A model generated the notes under the pieces. The model did no database searches, was not told the origin of the DNA, and saw nothing but the letters and a program-made list of their open reading frames with translations. The position numbers and the translations under genes are program-made. A stretch of DNA of 20,690 nt from UBA2705 sp963977125 (lineage in GTDB: Bacteria; Pseudomonadota; Alphaproteobacteria; Micavibrionales; Micavibrionaceae), in contig CAXBNJ010000015.1 in assembly GCA_963977125.1 (NCBI GenBank), positions 1-20,690 on the forward strand, given 5' to 3'. Below, in pieces: positions 14,061 to 20,690 of the stretch. Numbering within the stretch: position 1 is the first letter of the stretch; each line of letters opens with the position of its first letter.

Positions 14061-15104
14061 ATGGCCAATGTAAGTGATTTTTACGCCTGCCCTGTCAATG
14101 CAAATAATATAAAATATCTGCCTGATTTAATTAACGGGCAAGCAATGCACCACCACTCCAGCTTTACAGGCTCAAGAACCAAATTGCGCCACGACTTTAC
14201 GCAAGCCGCGCGCCCCACAGCCAATATCCAATTGATTTACCACAAGCAAATGGGTACAGATCCGATAGGCTATTTTGCTTATAATGAAACCGTCACTGAA
14301 AAAGGTACAGGTATCTATCTTGAAGATATTTACATTCGTGACAATGTACGAAACCACCTTCGCGGCGCGGGAAGCTATGGGTTTTACCAACTGATAGATA
14401 CAGCTTTGACAAACCAAATGGATTATATCCAATGGGCCGTCGCTATGAATAATGAGCCTGCGACTTTTTCTTTTTATGAGAATAAAGTCGGTGGCCAACG
14501 CCTTGATAAAACACTTTATGATTTAGAAGACGTTTTACAAAAAGGCTTTCTGCCCGTCCCCGAACTTATCAATCCGAATTTAAGCGCTATGCAGGCTAAA
14601 AAAACAGATTTGAGAGCTATACGACGCAACCTTGAAAGCTATAACAAAACAGCGCCCACAGCTATCGCCATTAAACCTTTAATGGACAATATTAAAACCG
14701 CACTGACACATCACAATGCAGATGTTTATCTGTGCAAAAATAGCGCAGGCCAAATACAAGGCCTAACGTTCAGCAATGCCAATTATTCAACGTTTCGCAC
14801 GGTAACCGGCGTCAAGGCTGAACCGATGATATCCTTAACGCATGATGCGCTTATCTATCAGCAATCTATGCTCTGCACGGCTTTAGCTATGCGTAGAGAT
14901 ATCTACACATCGGGGCGCACAGGTCACTTTATCTGGGGGGTTAACAGTAACGATTCCCTTGCACATCGTTTTATGACATCACAAAATGCAGAAATTTTGC
15001 AAATGGAAGGCAATAACATCGCTTCTACGCTTGTCATGTATGGAATAAAAGATCAAAATATCTCAGCGCAAAAGCGTGATAGTCTGATTCCAAAACAGCC
15101 TTAA
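14061..15104 (+). CDS. two-lobed GNAT acetyltransferase
   Basis: Residues 55-150 form a GNAT domain: strand IQLIYHKQ, strand IGYFAYNET, YLEDIYIRDNVRNHL, acetyl-CoA motif RGAGSYGF at 101-108, then YIQWAVAMNNEPATFSFYENK with the usual Asn and Tyr. Residues 215-320 repeat the fold in outline (ADVYLCKNSAGQIQGLTFSN then HFIWGVNSNDSLAHRFM, parallel to YIQWAVAMNNEPATFSFY). The glycine loop in this second lobe is replaced by IYQQSMLCTAL, so it is probably not catalytic. The substrate is unknown; polyamines or protein lysines are possible given the deacetylase gene 61 bases downstream on the same strand with no terminator between. The ATG at 14061 follows GGAG at an ideal distance, behind a good promoter. 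Confidence 0.8.
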   Translation: MANVSDFYACPVNANNIKYLPDLINGQAMHHHSSFTGSRTKLRHDFTQAARPTANIQLIYHKQMGTDPIGYFAYNETVTEKGTGIYLEDIYIRDNVRNHLRGAGSYGFYQLIDTALTNQMDYIQWAVAMNNEPATFSFYENKVGGQRLDKTLYDLEDVLQKGFLPVPELINPNLSAMQAKKTDLRAIRRNLESYNKTAPTAIAIKPLMDNIKTALTHHNADVYLCKNSAGQIQGLTFSNANYSTFRTVTGVKAEPMISLTHDALIYQQSMLCTALAMRRDIYTSGRTGHFIWGVNSNDSLAHRFMTSQNAEILQMEGNNIASTLVMYGIKDQNISAQKRDSLIPKQP

Positions 15105-15165
15105 GTTAAGACCTTTACTGCGATACTGATAGAGACACAAATAGAGCCAGAAAAGCGAGAAAACC

Positions 15166-16167
15166 ATGTCTATAGCGATTATTACACATGAAGAATGCCT
15201 TGGGCATGATACGGGTGATACCCACCCTGAAAACCGTTTCCGTTTAGAAAAAGTCCAAACAGCCTTAAAAAATAGCCCTAAAGTCGACTCGTTCGATTTT
15301 TATGATGCACCGCTTGCCTCTGACGCAGAAATTTTGCTCTGCCATAGCGCGGCTTACTTGGACAAAGTCAAAACCAGCATACCCAGCACGGGCACGGTTA
15401 ATTTGGATGAAGACACCATTCTCTCTTCTGGCTCGCTTATCGCCGCACAAAGATCCGCAGGCGCCGCGATTAAAGCCGTCGATTTAGTGATGGATAAAGA
15501 AAACGGCTTTAAAGTCGCCTTTGCTGCAGGCCGCCCACCGGGTCATCATGCACTGCGTGATAGCTCCATGGGGTTTTGTATCTTTAATAATGTCGCCCTC
15601 GCCGCCACGCACGCTATTGAAAAATACGGCATAGAGCGCGTTGCCGTCCTCGATTTTGACGTTCACCACGGCAATGGTACGCAGCAAATATTAGAACATA
15701 ACGGCAATGACACGCTGTTCATCTCATTTCAAGAAAGTGACATCTGGCCTTATAATAAAGATGAAAACACACTCAAAACTCAGCGCGTCTTAAATTATCC
15801 CATGCCGGCTTTAGCGCCAACACAGCTTTATTATGATGCGTTTGAGAATGAAATCCTGCCCGCTTTACACAAATTCAAACCGCAGCTCGTTATAATATCC
15901 GCTGGATTTGATGCGCATCGTGATGACCCACCAGCTGATATACTTTTTAATGATGAGCCCGGTCGCCAGCTCCTGCTGGAAAAAGACTTTGATTGGATGA
16001 GTATGCGCTTAATGGATATTGCCGATCAATATGCTGAAGGCCGCCTTGTCTCTGTAATGGAGGGCGGTTATAACACAGATGTTCTCGCTCGCTGCGTACA
16101 AAGTCACGTTGAAACATTACTTGATTATTCAATCGCTTTGGCTGACAAGAATAAAAAAGTTGCCTAA
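15166..16167 (+). CDS. HDAC-family deacetylase (class II / acetylpolyamine amidohydrolase type)
   Basis: This zinc-dependent amide hydrolase removes acetyl groups from lysine side chains or polyamines. The 333-residue protein has the full set of active-site motifs: H20 with PENRFRL, RPPGHHA with the His pair 127-128, GFCIFNN, DFDVHHGNGTQ with zinc ligands D165 and H167, SAGFDAHRDDP with the third ligand D249, and EGGYN with the transition-state tyrosine. The loop where relatives usually have a YPGTG-like segment reads IWPYNKDENTLK (about 193-204), so the pocket rim may differ. ATG at 15166 has a modest AAGCGAG site upstream. It probably forms an operon with the GNAT gene; a terminator follows at 16211. 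Bacterial relatives act on acetylpolyamines, acetoin-linked substrates or proteins; sequence does not say which. Confidence 0.93.
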   Translation: MSIAIITHEECLGHDTGDTHPENRFRLEKVQTALKNSPKVDSFDFYDAPLASDAEILLCHSAAYLDKVKTSIPSTGTVNLDEDTILSSGSLIAAQRSAGAAIKAVDLVMDKENGFKVAFAAGRPPGHHALRDSSMGFCIFNNVALAATHAIEKYGIERVAVLDFDVHHGNGTQQILEHNGNDTLFISFQESDIWPYNKDENTLKTQRVLNYPMPALAPTQLYYDAFENEILPALHKFKPQLVIISAGFDAHRDDPPADILFNDEPGRQLLLEKDFDWMSMRLMDIADQYAEGRLVSVMEGGYNTDVLARCVQSHVETLLDYSIALADKNKKVA

Positions 16168-16210
16168 AACTATTAAAACAGGGCTTCATTTCTTTTAAAT
16201 ATATGCTATG

Positions 16211-16240
16211 AAAAGGCTCATAAAATATGTGCCTTTTTTT
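16211..16240 (+). terminator. intrinsic terminator after the deacetylase gene
   Basis: AAAAGGC pairs with GCCTTTT, with CAT/ATG stacked inside, and seven T follow. The A-run before the stem makes it potentially bidirectional. Confidence 0.82.
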
Positions 16241-16266
16241 AATGATCCAACTGAAGAGTAAACGAC

Positions 16267-16743
16267 ATGTCCAATAAAGAATTCTTAATTACCTGGGACC
16301 AAATGCACCGCGACTCAAAAGCCCTTGCTTGGCGTTTAGTGGATAAAGGCCCATGGAAAGGCATTGTTGCCATCACCCGTGGTGGTATGGTTCCTGCCTG
16401 CGTAATCGCTCGTGAACTTGATGTACGTTTAATCGAAACATTCTGCGTATCAAGCTATGACCACGACAATCAACGCAAAGCCAATATATTAAAAGGCCCA
16501 GAAGCGGCTGGTGACGGCGAAGGTTGGTTAGTTATCGATGATTTAGTCGATAGTGGCAACACATTCAAAATTGCTCGTGAGCACTTACCGAAAGCGCATT
16601 TCGCTGCGATTTACGGCAAAGAAAAAGGCTTGCCAACCGTTGACACATTCATCACTGAAGTATCACAAGACACGTGGATACACTTCCCTTGGGATATGAC
16701 TGTACAATATGTAGCGCCAATCTCTGAGAGCATAGCGAAGTAA
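16267..16743 (+). CDS. gpt: xanthine-guanine phosphoribosyltransferase
   Basis: The enzyme salvages guanine, xanthine and hypoxanthine by transfer to PRPP, giving GMP, XMP and IMP. The 158-residue product is close to E. coli Gpt in length. It shows WDQMHRDSKALAWRL at the start, AITRGGMVPA (36-45), the PRPP-binding VIDDLVDSGNT (89-99) and the base-binding WIHFPWD near the C-terminus. ATG at 16267 follows GAAGAG. It lies just after the terminator at 16211-16240, so it must have a promoter in the approximately 100 bases before it, which I could not place confidently. It is followed 15 bases later by an independent consensus promoter. Confidence 0.95.
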   Translation: MSNKEFLITWDQMHRDSKALAWRLVDKGPWKGIVAITRGGMVPACVIARELDVRLIETFCVSSYDHDNQRKANILKGPEAAGDGEGWLVIDDLVDSGNTFKIAREHLPKAHFAAIYGKEKGLPTVDTFITEVSQDTWIHFPWDMTVQYVAPISESIAK

Positions 16744-16758
16744 CAGCCCTCTTTTTAA

Positions 16759-16786
16759 TTGACATAAGCACAGAGAACCTTATAAT
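16759..16786 (+). promoter_or_regulatory. perfect-consensus sigma-70 promoter for the paralog pair
   Basis: TTGACA (16759-16764) and TATAAT (16781-16786) both match consensus in all six positions, with a 16-base spacer. It lies just after gpt, predicts a start near 16793, and is followed by AGGGAGA and the ATG at 16820. It is the strongest promoter by eye in the window. Confidence 0.8.
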
Positions 16787-16819
16787 GCCATAATATTTGC
16801 ATTTAGGGAGACTATTTCT

Positions 16820-17173
16820 ATGTCTAAAATTAAACCGAGTAAAAATACGAGCATTCCCCTATTAGCGAGCCTTTTCAATAGCGCTTATACGACCAGCCCT
16901 AATGCGCGCGGTCATAAAACACTGAATGAATCGATCCAGTCTGTATTGGAGAGCAATCAATTTGATATCCAAACCCCACTTGCGATAAATACGGCAGATG
17001 AGTATACAATGCTCTTCACTGCTGTATTTAACAATGCCGCCATTAATTTTGTCACTCAGGGACAAATTGCATCACCACTAGCCATCGATATCGAGGCGAA
17101 TAAGATTATTTCTTATCTAGAGGGCAATAAAATCATAAAAATAGCAAAACCACTGACGCAGCATATTTATTAA
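16820..17173 (+). CDS. unknown protein, paralog A of tandem pair
   Basis: I do not recognise this family. The 117-residue product is soluble, with no signal peptide or membrane helix. It is clearly related to the next gene: LLASLFNSAY (14-23) matches LLVSIFNALY, FDIQTPLAINTADEY (48-62) matches FSVELPLQIRIADDY, then FT....N..I..V, and the C-terminal IEANKIISYL...KIAKPLTQHI matches IETAKTVLDA...KVRQNFTPII. ATG at 16820 has AGGGAGA at a good distance and a perfect-consensus promoter. The next gene starts 12 bases after its stop, so the two form an operon. The fold looks mixed alpha/beta; no catalytic motif is apparent. Confidence 0.75.
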   Translation: MSKIKPSKNTSIPLLASLFNSAYTTSPNARGHKTLNESIQSVLESNQFDIQTPLAINTADEYTMLFTAVFNNAAINFVTQGQIASPLAIDIEANKIISYLEGNKIIKIAKPLTQHIY

Positions 17174-17185
17174 GAGAGCACATTA

Positions 17186-17617
17186 ATGACAACAACATTA
17201 AGTACAGAAGCCGCCGGTAAATTATTAGTCAGTATTTTTAATGCTCTATACCCACCATGCGAACAGCATGAGTTTGACGAAAACACAGTTCCCAGGGTCA
17301 AAGAGCACTTCACCATGACGGGCTTCTCGGTTGAGCTGCCCCTTCAAATAAGAATCGCTGATGATTACGCCAATATTTTCACCCACATAATAGATAATGT
17401 CAGCATATATAGCGTACAAAGTTTTGCCGCGGAAAAGTCTAGTAAAGCCGTTTACTACGCGGCAAACCTTGGGGGAGCAGGTAGCAAAGATGAATTTCTT
17501 GCTGTTAAACCACCGACATGCGCCAGTAAAATCGAGACCGCAAAAACAGTATTAGACGCGATGCAAAATACTGGAATCTTTAAGGTCAGACAGAATTTCA
17601 CCCCTATAATAAGATAA
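17186..17617 (+). CDS. unknown protein, paralog B of tandem pair
   Basis: This 143-residue protein is a diverged duplicate of the preceding one, alignable at both ends. It differs by an approximately 25-residue insertion in the middle (about residues 82-110, SKAVYYAANLGGAGSKDEF) absent from paralog A. Three cysteines (25, 112 region and none conserved in A) give no metal pattern. The shared core [FS]-x-[IV]-x-x-P-L-x-I-x-x-A-D-[ED]-Y is its most conserved part. ATG at 17186 follows AAGAGAG. No terminator follows directly; the rpmI promoter begins 23 bases after the stop. Function unknown. Confidence 0.75.
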   Translation: MTTTLSTEAAGKLLVSIFNALYPPCEQHEFDENTVPRVKEHFTMTGFSVELPLQIRIADDYANIFTHIIDNVSIYSVQSFAAEKSSKAVYYAANLGGAGSKDEFLAVKPPTCASKIETAKTVLDAMQNTGIFKVRQNFTPIIR

Positions 17618-17640
17618 TACAGCTCCAGCGACTTATTTTA

Positions 17641-17669
17641 TTGACTCTATTTCCCAACAGCGCTATAAA
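17641..17669 (+). promoter_or_regulatory. rpmI-rplT promoter
   Basis: TTGACT (17641-17646) and TATAAA (17664-17669) are separated by 17 bases, each box 5 of 6 to consensus. The start would be near 17676, giving an approximately 80-base leader before rpmI. Confidence 0.7.
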
Positions 17670-17684
17670 TCGTCGTTCGAAATG

Positions 17685-17723
17685 AAGTGGTTTGGCTAGG
17701 CGGCATGCCTCGATCACTTTTTT
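17685..17723 (+). terminator. attenuator-like terminator in rpmI-rplT leader
   Basis: AAGTGGTT (17685-17692) pairs with GATCACTT (17712-17719) over eight pairs (two G-U). Inside it AGGC (17698-17701) pairs with GCCT (17707-17710). Six T follow at 17718-17723. It lies between the promoter at 17641 and the AAGGAG site of rpmI, so it would stop leader transcripts after about 45 bases. Leader attenuation or repression by L20 is known for this operon in other bacteria. It could also stop read-through from the upstream pair. Confidence 0.6.
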
Positions 17724-17755
17724 ATTAACATCCTACAACTGTTAAGGAGTTCAAA

Positions 17756-18010
17756 ATGCCGAAGATGAAAACCAAATCCAGTGTTAAGAAGAGATTCAAA
17801 GTCACTGGTTCAGGCCGAATAAAAGCGGGTAAAGCTTTTACAAGCCATATGATGATGAATAAATCAAAAAAAATGAAACGTAAAGCACGCGGCACATCAA
17901 TTTTATGTGCGTCTGATACACGTATCATTCTCCGTAGCTGGCTTCCATATAGCCGTAAAAACAAAAACAAAGCAGCTCATAAAAAAGTTGCTGAAAATGG
18001 AGGCAAATAA
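17756..18010 (+). CDS. rpmI: ribosomal protein bL35
   Basis: The start MPKMKTKSSVKKRFKVTGSG and the middle RGTSILCASDTRIILRSWLPY are typical of bL35, a small basic protein of the large ribosomal subunit. The product has 84 residues against the usual 64-67, because of a lysine-rich C-terminal extension (SRKNKNKAAHKKVAENGGK). ATG at 17756 follows AAGGAG. The TAA shares its last base with the rplT ATG, indicating coupled translation. infC, the usual upstream gene, is absent; the paralog pair lies there instead. Confidence 0.95.
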   Translation: MPKMKTKSSVKKRFKVTGSGRIKAGKAFTSHMMMNKSKKMKRKARGTSILCASDTRIILRSWLPYSRKNKNKAAHKKVAENGGK

Positions 18011-18387
18011 TGGCTCGCGTAAAAGGTGGTACTACCGCACATGCTAGGCACCTCAAAGTCATTAAGATGGCGAAGGGTGCACGAGGACGTGCAAAAAATT
18101 GTTTCAGAACAGCGGTTCAACGCGTAGAGAAGAATCTTCAATATGCATATCGTGACCGTCGTAACAAAAAACGTGACTTCCGTCGCCTTTGGATACAGCG
18201 TATTAATGCGGCTGCTCGTCTAAACGGTATGACATACTCACGTTTCATGAACGGCATCAAACTTGCGGGCATCGATATTGACCGTAAAGTTCTATCTGAT
18301 ATTGCAATTCACGATGAAGCTGCATTTACTGCGATTGCCAAGCAAGTAGAAGCTGCACTCGCAAAATCTGATAAAAAAGCCGCGTAA
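18010..18387 (+). CDS. rplT: ribosomal protein bL20
   Basis: bL20 is an early assembly protein of the large subunit and, in other bacteria, the repressor of its own operon. The 125 residues show the basic N-terminal tail (MARVKGGTTAHARHLKVIKM), the helix AYRDRRNKKRDFRRLWIQRI and the C-terminal domain INAAARLNGMTYSRFMNGIK, with a short Ala/Lys tail. The start overlaps the rpmI stop by one base. A terminator follows. pheS and pheT, which normally come next, are not here; pheS is about 5.6 kb upstream. Confidence 0.97.
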   Translation: MARVKGGTTAHARHLKVIKMAKGARGRAKNCFRTAVQRVEKNLQYAYRDRRNKKRDFRRLWIQRINAAARLNGMTYSRFMNGIKLAGIDIDRKVLSDIAIHDEAAFTAIAKQVEAALAKSDKKAA

Positions 18388-18412
18388 TTTAAACGCCGCT
18401 ATATAGCATTCC

Positions 18413-18443
18413 AAAACGCCGGTCTTCTGATCGGCGTTTTTTT
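18413..18443 (+). terminator. intrinsic terminator of rpmI-rplT
   Basis: CGCCGGTC and GATCGGCG form an 8-pair stem (one G-U) with a TTCT loop, preceded by four A and followed by seven T. Confidence 0.92.
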
Positions 18444-18656
18444 ATGGTCAAGCTAAATACACCCCGCGCAAGAGATAGCCAAAACAAGCAATAAATTTAT
18501 GTAAAATTTTAGATAAATTTACCAAAATTAACATATTGATAACATTTAAGCGGTAATATTAGAGTATGGTTTAGTAATACCTATGTGTATTTGTGTGTGT
18601 ATGAATTATAGTTTTACTGGCCTTCCGTCCAATATCTTACAAGGAAACGGGCTATC

Positions 18657-20075
18657 TTGGCGAATTATTCGGTCGAAACAACAAAGAGATTTAACACTAT
18701 GGACTTATCGCCACTTGAGCACTCGAAGAATCTCGGCCAATTAATGGTCAAGCTTCATGATGTTTATAACGATTATAAAGACGATATGTTTGGCACTGTT
18801 TTCTCTCAAAACCGTATCTCCGATGTTGTCGAAGAAATATTACTAGAGCGTGACATCACACCCGAGGAACAAAACCTCGTCACAGAAGTCCTTGTCACCT
18901 TAATAAGAGAAGCTGAATTAAAACTGAAAGCCGCGCTTGCTGACCGTATTTCTGTTATTGATGATGCCCCAAATCAAATATCTTTAGAACTCGCTAATGC
19001 TGAAATCAATGTCGCGCGCCCTATTCTCGAAAACTCAACATCATTAAGCGATGATGACTTGGTCTATCTGATTAATACCAAGACCAGCGAACACTGGCAG
19101 AGTATTGCGCGTAGAAGAACGTTAGATGAGAGCATTATTAATAAGCTCGCTGATACAAATGATAACTTAACGCATAATTCGCTGCTTAAGAACTTCAACA
19201 TCCGCTTAACGCAATATTCAGGTCGAAAAATTGCTGAGCTTGCGAAAACGACACCGTTCCTGGCTGAAGGCTTGCTTGGCAGAGACGAGCTATCAAAATC
19301 AATTATTATTGATATTTACCAACATGTCGGCCAAGCACTGCAAAGCCAGATTGAGGAAAAATACAATTACACGAGCGATGAGCTTATCAAAGCTATTAAT
19401 GATTTATCCTCTGAGCTTTCATCTGGAGACACTTTAGAGTTAGATCAGGCAGAGGCCGACGAGGTTGATGTTAAAACAGAAGACCAACAAGAAAGCCTTC
19501 AGCCGCACGCTAAGGGCCCCATTGAAGTTGTTCAAACTGACAATCACGCCAATACGCTCCAATCACGCACGGAGATCCCTACGGAGCCTCATAGCAAGTT
19601 AACGCCTGACCAAATAAAATATCGGGCAGCCACAACAATTTCAGGCACCGATGGTCGTAATATTATTACGCCAAAAGGGCCCCAAGACCTGCTCTGCGCT
19701 GAAGAATACTCCGTTGCAAAACGCTATAAGCAATCAGGAAAACTAACTGTTTCGTTTATGACGCGTCATTTAAGACGTCGGCAGTTTAAATCTTTTATCG
19801 CTCAACTTGCTGTATTTACAGATTTAGAGCCTGCATTGGTCGCTGATATTCTAAGGCAGCCTAACGGTCAAGGCCTAGCGATAATCTGCCAAGCGACAGA
19901 TTTGACCAAAGCAGACTTCATGAATTTATACTTATTGACGCAACCTTTGCGCATGTCTAGATCTGGTGCGCCACAAGGCAGCATATCAAAAGCGATGGAT
20001 TACTATTCAAAAACCAATCGTGAGCAGGCGCGCATTATCGTAAAAGATAAATTCCACTCACATAAAGAAAAATAG
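18657..20075 (+). CDS. DUF2336 family protein
   Basis: DUF2336 proteins are alphaproteobacterial helical-repeat proteins of unknown function. Here residues about 20-240 carry the family's repeats (LADRISVIDDAPNQISLELA, NAEINVARPILENSTSLSDD, LVYLINTKTSEHWQSIARRR, LAEGLLGRDELSKSIIIDIY). An acidic Gln-rich linker spans about 245-330. The C-terminal block is RRRQFKSFIAQLAVFTDLEP with the following ALVADILRQPNGQGLAIICQ and DLTKADFMNLYLL. TTG at 18657 is taken as start because AAGGAA lies 11 bases upstream; ATG at 18699 is the alternative. It ends 8 bases from the convergent rsmB-like gene with no terminator between. The 213-base gap before it is AT-rich and holds a near-CtrA motif (18528-18542), but I could not place a convincing promoter there. 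Confidence 0.85.
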   Translation: MANYSVETTKRFNTMDLSPLEHSKNLGQLMVKLHDVYNDYKDDMFGTVFSQNRISDVVEEILLERDITPEEQNLVTEVLVTLIREAELKLKAALADRISVIDDAPNQISLELANAEINVARPILENSTSLSDDDLVYLINTKTSEHWQSIARRRTLDESIINKLADTNDNLTHNSLLKNFNIRLTQYSGRKIAELAKTTPFLAEGLLGRDELSKSIIIDIYQHVGQALQSQIEEKYNYTSDELIKAINDLSSELSSGDTLELDQAEADEVDVKTEDQQESLQPHAKGPIEVVQTDNHANTLQSRTEIPTEPHSKLTPDQIKYRAATTISGTDGRNIITPKGPQDLLCAEEYSVAKRYKQSGKLTVSFMTRHLRRRQFKSFIAQLAVFTDLEPALVADILRQPNGQGLAIICQATDLTKADFMNLYLLTQPLRMSRSGAPQGSISKAMDYYSKTNREQARIIVKDKFHSHKEK

Positions 20076-20083
20076 GTTCAAAA

Positions 20084-20690
20084 TTAAGACTTTTGCGGAC
20101 TCTTAACCAGACGCCCGATAAAGAAACCATCCAAGCCACCATATGCCGCCCAATAATAAGGCAATATACGAAGAAAGCCTTCTTCTGTAATGGCATGTTC
20201 TAGTTCGGGGACTTCTTGCGGTAATATGGGCTTAACTGAAAATTCTTTATGCGCAGCCAGAAATTCGTTCAACTGACGCTCGCCCTCTTCTTTTTGCAGT
20301 GAACATGTACAATAAAGCAACATGCCGCCATCTTTCACCATAGCAACGGCATTTTCGAGAAGGTTTTTCTGAATCGATTTCATGCTGTCGACATCTTCGG
20401 CTTCTTTAAGCCATGCAACATCAGGATTACGGCGAATAGTGCCCGTCGCCGTACAAGGCGCATCTAATAATACGGCGTCGAAACTCTGTGACGAGCGCCA
20501 AAAGGTTGCATCAGCAACTTCGCATTTTATTTTATCCTGCATACGCGCGCGATGCGCATTTTCTTTCAAACGCTCCATACGTTTCGCTGAGCGGTCTAAT
20601 GCATAGACATTCGCGCCACCTGCGGCAAGCTGCAACGCTTTACCACCCGGAGCCGCACATAAATCAATCACGTCTTTGTGAAGCAGATCA
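20084..20690 (-). CDS. rsmB: RsmB-type 16S rRNA m5C methyltransferase, C-terminal part (partial)
   Basis: The frame is open to the window edge (DLLHKDVIDLCAAPGGKALQ), so only the C-terminal approximately 202 residues, the SAM-dependent RsmB/NOP2 domain, are present. Motifs in order are the SAM loop DLCAAPGGKALQLA, YALDRSAKRMERLKENAHR, VADATFW, the cysteine motif DAPCTATGTIRRNPD, and CTCSLQKEEGERQL with the catalytic cysteine. The C-terminal DGFFIGRLVKS ends the fold. The family methylates C967 of 16S rRNA in E. coli; a related NOP-family rRNA or tRNA methylase cannot be fully excluded without the N-terminal NusB-like domain. The GTG at 20671 is internal, not the start. Confidence 0.9.
   Translation of the reverse strand, partial: DLLHKDVIDLCAAPGGKALQLAAGGANVYALDRSAKRMERLKENAHRARMQDKIKCEVADATFWRSSQSFDAVLLDAPCTATGTIRRNPDVAWLKEAEDVDSMKSIQKNLLENAVAMVKDGGMLLYCTCSLQKEEGERQLNEFLAAHKEFSVKPILPQEVPELEHAITEEGFLRILPYYWAAYGGLDGFFIGRLVKSPQKS

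Noticed and set aside
17725..17970. 81-codon minus-strand ORF, hydrophobic
   Set aside because: Antisense to rpmI; lysine codons read backwards give Phe/Leu, which explains the membrane-like look.
1..20690. CRISPR array, insertion sequence or prophage genes
   Set aside because: No regularly spaced repeats, transposase, integrase or phage structural motifs were seen on either strand.

Overview
The window looks like a mid-GC (mid-40s % by eye) chromosomal segment of an alphaproteobacterium. The evidence is: a GAAC-N7-GAAC LexA (SOS) box in front of uvrA, a UvrA of alphaproteobacterial type (SPATG in place of a cysteine-bearing segment, and an incomplete first zinc site), and a DUF2336 protein, a DUF4864 protein and a DUF1223 thioredoxin-like protein. 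Genus cannot be told from the sequence; a Micavibrio-like or other under-sampled lineage is only a guess. No insertion sequence, prophage, CRISPR array or rRNA was found. It is mostly core chromosome with several small unrecognised genes.

Layout. 1-919 (minus): start of an MscS-like channel, preceded by an unrecognised 175-residue protein. 1034-4311 (plus): SOS-controlled uvrA, then a small three-helix membrane protein. 4323-4438 (plus): a strong promoter followed by a compact structured segment ending in a U-tract, a candidate small RNA. 4437-5060 (minus): an AT-rich DUF3800 gene. 5353-6765 (minus): nhaA with its own promoter and a leader hairpin. 7016-7090 (minus): tRNA-Gly(GCC); the terminator segment after this tRNA recurs almost exactly after nhaA. 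7259-7869 (minus): two small unknown proteins. 8039-9338 (plus): a ProX-type prolyl-tRNA editing protein and a LON-substrate-binding-domain protein. 9412-11198 (minus): mltG and a small exported protein with calcium-binding loops. 11369-12442 (plus): pheS, alone and followed by its own terminator. 12532-13368 (minus) and 13421-13918 (plus): divergent DUF1223 and DUF4864 exported proteins. 14061-16167 (plus): a two-lobed GNAT acetyltransferase followed by an HDAC-family deacetylase. 16267-16743: gpt. 16820-17617: two tandem paralogous proteins of no recognised family behind a perfect-consensus promoter. 17641-18443: rpmI-rplT with an attenuator-like terminator in the leader. 18657-20075: DUF2336 protein. 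20084-20690 (minus, partial): RsmB-type rRNA m5C methyltransferase.

How the parts relate. Translation genes are over-represented (tRNA-Gly, proX, pheS, rpmI, rplT, rsmB), and the classic rpmI-rplT-pheS-pheT order is broken: pheS lies upstream of rpmI by about 5 kb and pheT is absent. The block between them holds the acetyltransferase/deacetylase pair and the unknown paralog pair. These, with the candidate small RNA, are the best places to look for undescribed biology. All functional links between neighbours are inference from position.
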